DNA of 64,000 bases from Rathayibacter_A sp036510655. GTDB taxonomy: Bacteria; Actinomycetota; Actinomycetes; Actinomycetales; Microbacteriaceae. Shown in pieces: positions 16,445 to 25,139 of the stretch (position 1 is the first letter of the stretch; each line of letters begins with the position of its first letter). The position numbers were made by a program, and so were the translations under genes. Under the pieces are notes generated by a model. The model was not told the DNA's origin and made no database searches. It was given only the letters and a program-made list of their open reading frames with translations. Location: NCBI GenBank assembly GCA_036510655.1, contig DATCDQ010000008.1, positions 1 through 64,000 of the forward strand. The letters run 5' to 3'.

Positions 16445-16481
16445 GGGGATGGGGATCTGGGTGCGGACGGTTGTGCCCGGG

Positions 16482-17540
16482 TCACCGGGCCTTGCCGGTC
16501 GACCCGCGAACGACCAGGGTCGTGGCGAGCTCTTCGCGCAAGACGTTTGGATGCGCACCCGACCGGATGCGCAGCAGCATTCTCAGCGCCGCCGCACCCA
16601 TTTCGGCGATCGGTTGCTGCACCGTGGTGAGCTGCGGACGCATCCATTGTGCTTCGGGCAGATCATCGAAACCGACCACGCTGACTTCGTCAGGGATGCC
16701 AAGCCCGAGCTCGGCCGCCGCGTCGTACACTCCAAGCGCCATCGTGTCGGAGCAGGCGAAGATCGCGGTCGGCCGAGCTGCCGTTCGCAGCAGGTCAGCG
16801 CTCAGCGCGGCAGCATCCGCCCGTCGCCAGTCCGCGTGGACTACTCGGTCGGCGGGCAACTCGAGACTGCCGTTCAATACGGCCGACCGAAAACCGTCGA
16901 TACGAGCCTGGCTGTACAGGTGTTCTCGTCGTCCACCGATGACGGCAAACCGTGTGTGTCCGAGGGCGATGAGGTGTTCGGCCGCAGCACGCCCGCCTCC
17001 CCAGTTGGTGGCCCCGACGCTGGCGACCGATTCCGGAGGTTGGCGCACCGGGTCGAGCAGCACGACCGGCACGTTCGCCGCTGCGAGCGTCGCGAGTTGA
17101 GGCCCCGTCGTGTCGACGAGCGCCAGAACGGCACCGCGCAGATTTCGCGCGAGCAGTCGCGCGAGCCAAGCGTCGTCCGGCACGCGTGCGACGGAGACAA
17201 CCAGATCGACGCCGGCCTGCACTGCAGCGCTCTCCACGCCGCTGAGTGCACGGTTCGACCAGGTCCCTTCTACGCTGCTGAGCACGAGATCGACGAGTGC
17301 CGCGGTTCCAAGTTGTCCGACCGCACGTTGCCCTCCTGCGCGTAGCCCGCTTACGTCGTGCCCGACGGCGCCATTCCCCGGTCGCCGCCGGTAGTCGACC
17401 TCCTCAAGGATGCCCATGATCCGCGAGCGCAGTTCAGCCGACACATCCGCTCGACCGTTGAGCACTTTCGACACGGTGGGGACGGTCGTTCCGGCTCGCC
17501 GAGCGACGTCCGCCAGTGTAATTCGACGACGTGCTGCCAT
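16482..17540 (-). CDS. LacI family transcriptional regulator
   Basis: 352 residues. N-terminal LacI HTH ITLADVARRAGTTVPTVSKVLNG with the hinge helix, then a periplasmic-binding-protein-like ligand domain (DLPEAQWMRPQLTTVQQPIAEMG near the end). It controls sugar genes by releasing DNA on binding its sugar. It is divergent from the Gfo/Idh gene at 17729, and the 190-bp gap holds two inverted TTTGCGCAACTT sites. It marks the left edge of the carbohydrate island. Confidence 0.93.
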   Translation of the reverse strand: MAARRRITLADVARRAGTTVPTVSKVLNGRADVSAELRSRIMGILEEVDYRRRPGNGAVGHDVSGLRAGGQRAVGQLGTAALVDLVLSSVEGTWSNRALSGVESAAVQAGVDLVVSVARVPDDAWLARLLARNLRGAVLALVDTTGPQLATLAAANVPVVLLDPVRQPPESVASVGATNWGGGRAAAEHLIALGHTRFAVIGGRREHLYSQARIDGFRSAVLNGSLELPADRVVHADWRRADAAALSADLLRTAARPTAIFACSDTMALGVYDAAAELGLGIPDEVSVVGFDDLPEAQWMRPQLTTVQQPIAEMGAAALRMLLRIRSGAHPNVLREELATTLVVRGSTGKAR

Positions 17541-17567
17541 AGCCGGACACTAACAAGCTCACGAGTG

Positions 17568-17665
17568 TTTGCGCAACTTTGAATCTGATTATGGATTGAC
17601 TTCCCTCATAAATCGGAATAGAAATGCGTGGTGAGGAATCAGTGCACAGCCGAAGTTGCGCAAAT
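17568..17665. promoter_or_regulatory. Two inverted TTTGCGCAACTT operator candidates
   Basis: TTTGCGCAACTT occurs on the plus strand around 17568-17579 and on the minus strand around 17665-17654, both centred on the palindrome TTGCGCAA (17569-17576 and 17656-17663). Palindromes with a central CG are typical LacI-family operators. The two sites lie about 87 bp apart, close to the start of the regulator and upstream of the dehydrogenase. Confidence 0.6.
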
Positions 17666-17728
17666 TTCAAACGCGGCGAACATCACCTCAACACCTTAAA
17701 ACTTCAACACAATGAAAGGGGGCAGCCC

Positions 17729-18826
17729 GTGGGCCAGCCGCTGAGAATCGGGATCGTGGGAGTCGGCGCAATCTCCGGCGCATATCTCTCCACCTTCGAA
17801 CGACTGGAGGCCGTGCGTCTGACCGCGATCGCCGACATCGATGCGGCGCGCGCCGCATCCGTTGCCGCCGAACAGGGCGTGCGTGCGCTCGCGGTCGACC
17901 AACTGATCACGTCTCCTGACGTAGACCTCGTGCTCAATCTCACGATTCCGGCCGCACACGCCGACGTCGCGTTGAAGGCGATCGCCGCCGGCAAGTCCGT
18001 TTACGGCGAGAAACCCCTCGCAGCCACGCTCGTAGACGCACGAGCCGTCATCGATGCGGGCCGCGCTGCCGGCGTGCGCGTCGGATGCGCGCCCGACACC
18101 GTGCTCGGCACGGGTGTGCAAACCGCCCGACAGTCGATCGACAACGGCGCGATCGGCACCCCGATTGCGGCAACGGCCACGATGGTCACGCCCGGCCACG
18201 AGCGCTGGCATCCGAACCCCGACTTCTACTACCAGCCGGGCGGCGGCCCTCTGCTCGACATGGGGCCGTATTACGTGACCGCCCTCGTCACTCTGCTCGG
18301 CCCGGTCGAATCCGTGATCGGCGCCGCGAGCCACACGCGAGCGACGCGCACGATCGGTTCGGGTCCGCGCGAAGGTGAGGCGATTCCTGTGGACGTCGAC
18401 ACCCATGTTACCGGTGTGCTTCGTCACGAATCCGGCGCGCTGTCCACGATCGTCATGAGTTTCGACGTCGTCGCCAGCCGCGCCTCGAACATCGAGGTCC
18501 ACGGGCCGGCAGGCTCGATTATCGTGCCGGATCCGAATGGATTCGACGGCAGCGTCCTGCTGCACGAACTCGGCGGAGAATGGCACACTCTGGCGCCGAG
18601 CGCAGGCTACCGTGACGCGTCGCGCGGTTACGGCATCGCCGACCTTGCGACAACCGCGCCGGACCGGATGCCGCGGGCGAACGGCGACCTCGCATATCAC
18701 GTGCTCGACGTCATGACCTCGCTGCTCACCTCGGCCGCGTCTGGCCGGAGCGTCGTGGTTGAGAGCTCCTGCGAACGCCCGGCGGCCGTGCCGTTGTCGG
18801 ACGCGCCCGGCGGCATCCGCCGCTAG
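17729..18826 (+). CDS. Gfo/Idh/MocA family oxidoreductase
   Basis: 365 residues. N-terminal NAD(P) Rossmann fold (RIGIVGVGAISGAYL), the EKPLA motif that carries the catalytic-region Lys, and the alpha/beta C-terminal domain (PGGGPLLDMGPYYVTALVTL). Family members oxidise sugars, inositols or sugar alcohols. Start GTG 17729 follows GAAAGGGGG; upstream in-frame ATGs have none. The stop overlaps that of the convergent aldose-epimerase-like gene by 4 bp. First plus-strand gene of the island, probably LacI-controlled. Confidence 0.92.
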   Translation: MGQPLRIGIVGVGAISGAYLSTFERLEAVRLTAIADIDAARAASVAAEQGVRALAVDQLITSPDVDLVLNLTIPAAHADVALKAIAAGKSVYGEKPLAATLVDARAVIDAGRAAGVRVGCAPDTVLGTGVQTARQSIDNGAIGTPIAATATMVTPGHERWHPNPDFYYQPGGGPLLDMGPYYVTALVTLLGPVESVIGAASHTRATRTIGSGPREGEAIPVDVDTHVTGVLRHESGALSTIVMSFDVVASRASNIEVHGPAGSIIVPDPNGFDGSVLLHELGGEWHTLAPSAGYRDASRGYGIADLATTAPDRMPRANGDLAYHVLDVMTSLLTSAASGRSVVVESSCERPAAVPLSDAPGGIRR

Positions 18827-19707
18827 TCGCTGATCGGAGCCGTCTCACACACGCTGGGCTCCAATGCGAAGCTCGCGCTCAGTGTCGCATCGCCGGCGAG
18901 AGTCAGCGGGCCGAGGGAGCCGGCATCCGCGTCGTAAGGCCGCGAAGCGGGCTCGAGCGCAATGGTGTCGACACGCCCCCACCACGGGAAGCCCGCCGTG
19001 TCGCGATGTTCCTGCCAGACATAGAGATAGGGAAACAATTCCGGGTTCCAGCGCAGCACGATAGCGGTGCCCGTGTCGTCGTTATGCAATCTCACGGAAC
19101 TGCGCCCGGCGGCCGGCACGGTGCAGAATCCCGAAAAACTCTCGTCCGCGTCAGGGAACACGAGCTCGATCTCATCTCCGTCGATCGACAGCGATGAGCG
19201 CGGACCGATGAGCGCGCCGCTGAGTGCGGGATGCTCGGTCCAACTGAACGCGATGTCACGCCCGGACAGATTGGTGATGCTCTGCGTCACCTGCAAGCCG
19301 GCGCTCGTCGCCGCGAGTCGGCGTCGAACCGCGAACGGAACCGTCCGCAGCACGATGTCGAACGTGCACGAGGTTGCATCACGTTCGGTCAATCGCCAAG
19401 GTCGCCAGGCGGCCTCGCCGTGGAACGGATGCTGTACGCCGTCGAGCGTACGAGCGTCGCCTGCATGGGGCAGTAGGGTATGCCATCCGCCCGCGTAGCG
19501 CCGGTGCCATTCCTCGTTCGAGCGATCGGATGAGTATCCGCCGGAGAAATCCTCGCCTGCCCACGGTGTAGCGAGTAGAAATTCCGTTCCGCTGGCCGCG
19601 TGAACGAGCGACGATACGCGAGCACCGAGTCGGTCGACGGCCACGGCGAACGTGCCATCGACCGAGGCCAGCAATACCTGCCTATCGGGACCCTGATGAC
19701 CGCTCAC
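18823..19707 (-). CDS. Aldose 1-epimerase-like protein
   Basis: 294 residues of the galactose-mutarotase-like beta-sandwich: GARVSSLVHAASGTEFL, a central GGWHTLLPHAG, WTEHPALSG with the candidate His, and LFPYLYVWQEH. Mutarotases interconvert alpha and beta anomers of free sugars. Members of this divergent branch are often annotated only as DUF4432 or epimerase-like, so the activity is inferred. ATG-side overlap (19704-19707) with the ROK gene places it in the long minus-strand catabolic operon. Confidence 0.75.
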   Translation of the reverse strand: MSGHQGPDRQVLLASVDGTFAVAVDRLGARVSSLVHAASGTEFLLATPWAGEDFSGGYSSDRSNEEWHRRYAGGWHTLLPHAGDARTLDGVQHPFHGEAAWRPWRLTERDATSCTFDIVLRTVPFAVRRRLAATSAGLQVTQSITNLSGRDIAFSWTEHPALSGALIGPRSSLSIDGDEIELVFPDADESFSGFCTVPAAGRSSVRLHNDDTGTAIVLRWNPELFPYLYVWQEHRDTAGFPWWGRVDTIALEPASRPYDADAGSLGPLTLAGDATLSASFALEPSVCETAPISD

Positions 19708-20996
19708 CGAAAGCTGTTCTGCCGCGTGCGCCGCACAGACGGCGCGAAGGACGCATGGAAGATCGTCGAGGCCGCACCGAGGGCGCCTGCCTCCAACTTC
19801 AAGAGTGAGCGTTGCACGGACACGTGACGGGCATGGTATGCCGTCGGCATTGAGTTCACCGCACGATCAATGGTCGTCACGACGATCTCTTCGAGTTCCG
19901 GCTCGAATGCGGGGCCGCCGATGACAAGCAACGGCAGGTCGAGAAGGTCGATCAACGCGACGGCGCCGAGCGCGATGACGTCGGCGACCTGATGCGCGGC
20001 CGCAACAACGGCCGGATTCGTCGCACCGACCTCGGCGCAAAACTCCTTGTAGGTGCGGGCCGCCCCCGCATAGCCCAACTCACGAGCAATTTCCGGGATC
20101 GCAACGGGAGGGTTGCATTCGCGCACCAGCTGAGGTCGCCCGGCGTCATCGATGCGGCCGAGGCGTATGGCGCAGAGTTGGCCGAACTCACCCGCGTTGG
20201 CGCTGAAACCGCGGTACGTTTCGCCGTTGAGCACCAGCCCGGAGCCCATACCGGTTCCGAAATACAGGTAGACAAAATCGCCTGCACGCTCGGTTCGGCC
20301 GATCCATCGTTCCCCGACCGCGGCCGCCGCACCGTCTTTCTCCACGACAACGGGGCAGTCGAGGCGTTCTGCGAGCAGGGATTGCAGCGGAACATTGCGC
20401 CAGGCCTCGGAAAGCGGAAGGTCCAGAAGCTCACCGTCCGCGGTGATCGGGCCGGGTACGGCGACGCCGACGCCGAGGAAAGTGCTCCGGTCGATTCCGG
20501 ATGCGTAGACCACATCATGCACGCAACCTGCGATGAGCTCGACGAGTGCGGGCGGCGCGATCTCCCCGTGCAACGGAACAGTTCTGCGTTCGACCATTCG
20601 GCCGTCCAGATCCGCCAAGACGACCGATATCAACTCAGGGTCGACGAGGATGCCCACTGCGTGCGCCGCTTCGGCGCGCAGACGCACCGGAGTACGCGGC
20701 TTGCCCAACCGTTCGGTACGCTCCTGGGCGCCTTCGACCAGGAGGCCGCGCTCGAGAAGCACGCGCAAGATCCGTGAAACGGACTGTTGCGTCAGCCCAG
20801 TCTGCTCGGATATTTCCGTTCGACTGATTGTGCCAGCTTGTCTGATCGTTTCGATGATTGTGGACTCATTGAATGACCCGAGATCGTATTGATTCGCACC
20901 CGGCTGCTTCCGGCCACTCAGCGAGCGCGGATTCCGCGTCGCATACGGCCGGATGCTGCTCAGCGGTCGGGTGGCGGGGTCGGTCAGTTTGCTCAC
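19704..20996 (-). CDS. ROK family transcriptional repressor
   Basis: About 430 residues. Winged helix STIIETIRQAGTISRTEISE then GLTQQSVSRIL, and ROK sugar-kinase-like domain (VGVAVPGPI, YLYFGTGMGSGLVLNG, AGEFGQL). The usual zinc-binding CxCGxxGC cluster of ROK proteins is not visible, a departure for a repressor. Start GTG 20996 is preceded by GGAGG and overlaps the stop of the dehydratase gene (20993-20996), so it is translationally coupled. Likely a second sugar-responsive regulator of the island. Confidence 0.9.
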   Translation of the reverse strand: MSKLTDPATRPLSSIRPYATRNPRSLSGRKQPGANQYDLGSFNESTIIETIRQAGTISRTEISEQTGLTQQSVSRILRVLLERGLLVEGAQERTERLGKPRTPVRLRAEAAHAVGILVDPELISVVLADLDGRMVERRTVPLHGEIAPPALVELIAGCVHDVVYASGIDRSTFLGVGVAVPGPITADGELLDLPLSEAWRNVPLQSLLAERLDCPVVVEKDGAAAAVGERWIGRTERAGDFVYLYFGTGMGSGLVLNGETYRGFSANAGEFGQLCAIRLGRIDDAGRPQLVRECNPPVAIPEIARELGYAGAARTYKEFCAEVGATNPAVVAAAHQVADVIALGAVALIDLLDLPLLVIGGPAFEPELEEIVVTTIDRAVNSMPTAYHARHVSVQRSLLKLEAGALGAASTIFHASFAPSVRRTRQNSFR

Positions 20997-22249
20997 GGCG
21001 CCTCCAGCGCTCCATCTGGGCGGCGAACGCCCGCGGCCCAGGCGTCGTGTCCGGACAGCTCTGCTGGATAGTGTGCCGCCTTTTCCTCGTCGATGTCGAT
21101 CCCCCAACCCGGGGCGTCGTTCGGGAACAGCCAGCCGTTTGTGATGCTCAACGTGCCGGGGAAAACCTCGTGGGTGGCCTCGTTGTACACGTGGCCCTCC
21201 TGGATTCCGAAGGCGACCGACGACACGTCGAGCGCGACGTTCGCGGCCGCACCGATCGGCGACGTGTCGCCCGGTCCGTGCCATGCGGTCTTGACTCCGC
21301 AGAGTTCCGCCAGATCCGCGACCTTGCGTGCCGGGGTGAGTCCGCCGATGTCGGATACGTGGCTACGGATGAAGTCGACGCCGCCGTCGCGGACGAGCCG
21401 CACGGCATCCGTCAGCGATGTCGTCAGCTCGCCCACGGCGAGCGGGATGGGACTCGCCGCGCGCACCTCGGGCAGTCGGTCCCAGTGCTCGGGCGGCAGC
21501 ACATCCTCGAGGAAGAACAGGCGATACGGCTCGAGAGCGCGGGCCAGCCAGACAGCGTCTTTGGGCGTCAACCGAGAATGCACGTCATGCAGGAGCTCGA
21601 TGTGGTCGGGCAGGGCGGCACGTGCGGCCTCGAACAACCCGGGAACGCGCCGAAGGTAGTCCCGCGCACTCCAGCCGTTGGAGTAGGGGGCGTTCGGGTA
21701 CTCCGTCGGCAACGCCGGTGCCCCGTATCCGCCCCCGCCCGGCGTCGACAACTGCAAACGGATGTGCCGCCATCCGTCCTCGATGAACCGGTGCGCCTGA
21801 GCTATGGCTTCTTCGGCCGTGCGTCCGGCGGCATGGATGTAGGTGTCGGCAGCGGCGCGCACCTTTCCACCCAGCAGTTCGTGCACCGGCAGCCCGGCCC
21901 GCTTGCCCGCGATGTCCCACAACGCTTGATCAACACCAGAGATGGCATTGTTCGTCACGGGTCCGCCTCGCCAGTATCCGGTGTAGCCGATCAGTCGGGT
22001 CAGGTCGCCGATGTCACCGGGGTATCGACCGATCAGCAATCGCGCGACATGCTCATCGACGTAGGTCTGCACAGCCTTCCACCGCTGGGTGAATGTGGCG
22101 CAGCCGAGCCCGTAGAGGCCGGGCACATTCGTGTCGATCCGCACGACCACGAGCGCGGTATTTTCCGGCGCCGTCGTGATTGCACGCACGGACGTGATCC
22201 GGATGTTCTCTCGCGCCGGCCACGGGTTGGCGAACGTGTCGATGGGCAT
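20993..22249 (-). CDS. Mandelate racemase/enolase superfamily, ManD/RspA-type acid-sugar dehydratase
   Basis: About 418 residues. Enolase-superfamily barrel with candidate metal ligands in LLHDVHSRLT (Asp), FFLEDVLPPE (Glu) and LAVGE (Glu), and a later HGPGDTSPIG His. The VDQALWDIAGKRAGLP capping-loop junction and overall length fit the mannonate/gluconate dehydratase (ManD/RspA) subgroup, which removes water from aldonic or uronic acids to give 2-keto-3-deoxy products. The EDVLPPE segment differs from the common EDPTPAE, so the substrate may differ. ATG 22249 is favoured by an upstream AAAGG; ATG 22267 is possible. Confidence 0.85.
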   Translation of the reverse strand: MPIDTFANPWPARENIRITSVRAITTAPENTALVVVRIDTNVPGLYGLGCATFTQRWKAVQTYVDEHVARLLIGRYPGDIGDLTRLIGYTGYWRGGPVTNNAISGVDQALWDIAGKRAGLPVHELLGGKVRAAADTYIHAAGRTAEEAIAQAHRFIEDGWRHIRLQLSTPGGGGYGAPALPTEYPNAPYSNGWSARDYLRRVPGLFEAARAALPDHIELLHDVHSRLTPKDAVWLARALEPYRLFFLEDVLPPEHWDRLPEVRAASPIPLAVGELTTSLTDAVRLVRDGGVDFIRSHVSDIGGLTPARKVADLAELCGVKTAWHGPGDTSPIGAAANVALDVSSVAFGIQEGHVYNEATHEVFPGTLSITNGWLFPNDAPGWGIDIDEEKAAHYPAELSGHDAWAAGVRRPDGALEAP

Positions 22250-22288
22250 GGGTGGTGGGCCTTTCATACTCAATAGTGCTACGGAAAC

Positions 22289-23170
22289 TCACAGGCCGTC
22301 GGGAAGGTCGAGCGTGTGCAGGTCGAGTTCGTGTCGTGCCTCGAAGCCGATGAGCTCGCGTGCGGGCGTCAGATCCATCGGAACCTCGCGTTCGACGAAG
22401 CGCCGACTTCTCGGGGTGTCGGGCACGAACGCGTCCAACATGTCCTCGGTTTGATACGGCGCATTCGTTCGATTGGCCGCAAGGAAGAACGCGTGGGCGC
22501 CTTTCGTCTGGGCTGTGAGGCCGAGCTCGATGGCTCGCGCCGCATCCCGGGTGTCGAGGTAGGACCAGGCTTCGCGAATTCCGGCACGCGGATTCAGCTG
22601 CAGTTGCCGTGACTGCTCCAGCAGGTTGTCGACACTGTTCACGTGAGGGAACCGCAACGTGATCACGTCGATTCCCCACCGCCGCCACGCCATCCGCGAC
22701 GTGTTCTCGTCGTTGAGCTTCGACAGGGAGTACCAATCGCCGATGTCGACCGGGATGCCGGCGTCGAGCGGAAAGTACGCTGGCGTCACCTCGTGGAAGT
22801 TTTGCGGAAGGCCGTATGCGTTGATGCTGCCCGCGACCACGGCTCGAGTGATTCCTCGTTCCCCGGCCTGCGCGAGAACGTTGAATGTCGACGCCACGTT
22901 GGTCGTGTACACCTCGTATGCGGGCGCGATGTCACGGTGCGCCAGCGCGGCGAGGTGCACCACGAAGTCGACGCCGTCAAGTGCGTCGGCGACATCCGCC
23001 TCCGAACGAGTGTCGCCGATGATCACGCGGTCCGCGACCAGCAACGGGTTTTCGCGGTCGGACAACGCGGTGACTTTCGCTCCGAGCGCCGTGAGATGCT
23101 CGGCTGTCACCAAGCCGATTCGCCCGGATGCTCCGGTAACGAGCACTCTGGCGTCTGAAAGATTGCTCAT
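22289..23170 (-). CDS. Extended SDR: NAD-dependent epimerase/dehydratase family
   Basis: 293 residues. Cofactor loop VTGASGRIG, a later LAALAH, and the catalytic YSLSK (Tyr-x-x-x-Lys). The size and tail would suit a UDP-sugar epimerase or a uronate-dehydrogenase-like enzyme; in this context oxidation of an imported sugar is more likely. ATG 23170 overlaps the permease stop (23167-23170). Part of the minus-strand transport/catabolic operon. Confidence 0.88.
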   Translation of the reverse strand: MSNLSDARVLVTGASGRIGLVTAEHLTALGAKVTALSDRENPLLVADRVIIGDTRSEADVADALDGVDFVVHLAALAHRDIAPAYEVYTTNVASTFNVLAQAGERGITRAVVAGSINAYGLPQNFHEVTPAYFPLDAGIPVDIGDWYSLSKLNDENTSRMAWRRWGIDVITLRFPHVNSVDNLLEQSRQLQLNPRAGIREAWSYLDTRDAARAIELGLTAQTKGAHAFFLAANRTNAPYQTEDMLDAFVPDTPRSRRFVEREVPMDLTPARELIGFEARHELDLHTLDLPDGL

Positions 23171-24141
23171 CCTTTGATGCCTCCGGCCGAACTGACGCCG
23201 CGCAGGAACTGCTTCTGGAAGATCGCGAACAGAATCACTGGGATGATGATCGTCAGGAACACCGCAGCCATTTGCACGGAGAATGGTTGCGATGTTCCGT
23301 TGGCGAAGCCGCCGAGCGTCACCGAAACCGGCTGAAGGTTCGGATCGGTCAGCACCAGCATCGGCCAGAGGAAGTCCTTCCACGACGCCACGATCGTCAG
23401 CAGGGCCACGACGCCGATGATGGGGCGGGAGAGCGGGATCACCAGGGTGGTCAGCACACGCAAGGGTCCAGCGCCGTCGATCTTGGCCGCCTCGATCAAC
23501 TCCCGAGGGATGGAATCGAAGAAGCGCTTGAGCACGATGACGTTGAAGGCGCTCGCGCCCGCCGGCAACCACACCGCCCAGAACGTGTTCTGCAGGCTCA
23601 CCCCGATAACCGGCATGTGCAGGATCGTCAAATAGAGCGGCACAAGCGAGATCACGCCGGGAAGGAACAGCGTGGCGAGCACTGCGCCGGACAGGACTGG
23701 GCTCCATTTCGGGCGCAGCACACTCAGCAGGTAGGCGCCGGTCGTGCTGATGAACAGCGTGGAGATCGTGCAACCGACGGCAACGATGACGGTGTTGCCG
23801 AGCGATGATCCGATCTGAGCGCCGTTCCAGGCATGCACCAGGTTCACCCAGAAGACCGGGGAGAACCAGATGCCCGTCGGATCCGTGATGATCTGCTGGC
23901 TCCCAGATACGGCCGCTCGCGCCGACCAGGCGATCGGGCCGAATCCGGCAACCAGCAGCCCGATGAACATCAGGATCTGGATGATCCACATGCTGGCCTT
24001 GACGATCGGGCGCTTGCGGTCGGCAGACGAGATCGCCCCCCGCTCCTTTGCGACGACAAGTTTCTTTTTCGCCCGGGGTACCGCGTCCAGCACCGCTGGC
24101 TCGACAAGGCTGACGGTGACTTGTGTACCGATCGCGCTCAT
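23167..24141 (-). CDS. ABC sugar transporter permease (MalG type)
   Basis: 324 residues, six membrane helices after a basic N-terminal tail, with the EAA loop ELIEAAKIDGAGPLRVLTTL that docks on the ATPase. CUT1-family inner-membrane permease. ATG 24141 is preceded by GGAG and overlaps the previous permease stop (24138-24141). No ATPase gene lies in the window, so the importer presumably uses a shared MsmK/UgpC-type ATPase encoded elsewhere, as is usual for actinobacterial CUT1 systems. Confidence 0.93.
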   Translation of the reverse strand: MSAIGTQVTVSLVEPAVLDAVPRAKKKLVVAKERGAISSADRKRPIVKASMWIIQILMFIGLLVAGFGPIAWSARAAVSGSQQIITDPTGIWFSPVFWVNLVHAWNGAQIGSSLGNTVIVAVGCTISTLFISTTGAYLLSVLRPKWSPVLSGAVLATLFLPGVISLVPLYLTILHMPVIGVSLQNTFWAVWLPAGASAFNVIVLKRFFDSIPRELIEAAKIDGAGPLRVLTTLVIPLSRPIIGVVALLTIVASWKDFLWPMLVLTDPNLQPVSVTLGGFANGTSQPFSVQMAAVFLTIIIPVILFAIFQKQFLRGVSSAGGIKG

Positions 24142-25073
24142 GATGGGCTCCATCTCTTGGTCACGAAGTGGTAGACGACCGACAGCAGGCACAAGAAAAT
24201 CGCGAGCAGCACACTCAGCGCCGTCGCCGCGCCGTAGTCGCCGTTGATGAAGGCGTAGTTGTAGATCTTGAGCATGATCGTCTGGGTGGCGTTGTTCGGC
24301 CCGCCGCCGGTGAACAGGAACGGCTCGGTGAACAGCTGGAACGTGCCGATCAGTTGCAGCAACATCATGATGAAGATGATGTTGCGCAGCTGCGGGATGG
24401 TGATGTGCCACAACCGCGACCAGATGCCCGCGCCGTCGATCTCGGCGGCTTCGTACAGTTCGGAACTGATCCCCCCTATCGCGGCGAGGTAGATGATCGC
24501 GGTTGCGCCCGCACCCGCCCAAGTCGTATAGAGCACAAGGGAGGGCATCGCCATGGCCTCCGAGTTCAGCCACGGCAGCGGGCCCACTCCGAACCAGCCG
24601 AGCATCGTGTTGAAGATGCCCTCGCCCGACGGGTCGTAGAAGAACTTCCAGAGCAGAATGCCTGCTACGGGCGGTACGACCGCAGGCAGGTACGCGAGCA
24701 GGTTGTACATCCAGTCGTATTTGCGAAGCTCATTGATGAACACGGCGATAAGGATCGGCACGGGGAATCCGAACACCAGCCCCAGCAAGGCGTAGTACCC
24801 GGTGTTGAGCGCGGCCTGCGGCAATCCCGGATCGGTGAGCACGAACTCGAAGTTCTTCAGGCCCACCCAGCTCGCCGCCGAAACCAGATTGGTGCGCTGC
24901 ACGCTGAGCACGACGCCTTGGACGATCGGCCCCCACGTGAAGTACAGGAAGATCAGCACGATTGGCACCGCGAACAAGACGGCGGTGAATCCGCCCGACT
25001 GGTACCAGCGCACGACGTTGAACGGTTTGCGGCGCGAGGTCGGCCGCAGTTCTATGGCAAGTGTCTTGGACAT
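24138..25073 (-). CDS. ABC sugar transporter permease (MalF type)
   Basis: 311 residues, six helices, EAA loop ELYEAAEIDGAGIWSRLWHI. First helix VLFAVPIVLIFLYFTWGPIV after an Arg-rich start. CUT1-family partner of the next permease, with which it overlaps by ATGA. It lies 66 bp after the binding-protein gene, separated by a GC hairpin. Confidence 0.93.
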   Translation of the reverse strand: MSKTLAIELRPTSRRKPFNVVRWYQSGGFTAVLFAVPIVLIFLYFTWGPIVQGVVLSVQRTNLVSAASWVGLKNFEFVLTDPGLPQAALNTGYYALLGLVFGFPVPILIAVFINELRKYDWMYNLLAYLPAVVPPVAGILLWKFFYDPSGEGIFNTMLGWFGVGPLPWLNSEAMAMPSLVLYTTWAGAGATAIIYLAAIGGISSELYEAAEIDGAGIWSRLWHITIPQLRNIIFIMMLLQLIGTFQLFTEPFLFTGGGPNNATQTIMLKIYNYAFINGDYGAATALSVLLAIFLCLLSVVYHFVTKRWSPS

Positions 25074-25092
25074 GTTTCGTATCCGATCGGTT

Positions 25093-25118
25093 GGGCCTGC
25101 CCCGAAGAGGGCAGGCCC
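25093..25118 (-). terminator. Intercistronic hairpin after the sugar-binding-protein gene
   Basis: GGGCCTGCCC (25093-25102) and GGGCAGGCCC (25109-25118) form a perfect 10-bp stem with a 6-nt loop. Hairpins here commonly attenuate read-through or stabilise mRNA so that binding protein exceeds permease. Confidence 0.75.
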
Positions 25119-25139
25119 GGCCGTTGGCGGTTTCGGGTG

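Larger units (their letters stand above)
16089..16481. other. Intergenic region full of repeats, no gene
   Basis: Holds, in order, an ATTCAGGCTG/CAGCCTGAATT element (16198-16272), a TCGAATAGCGCATGAGCGC repeat copy (16297-16346) and a long hairpin (16381-16444). No coding sequence is evident. Confidence 0.7.
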
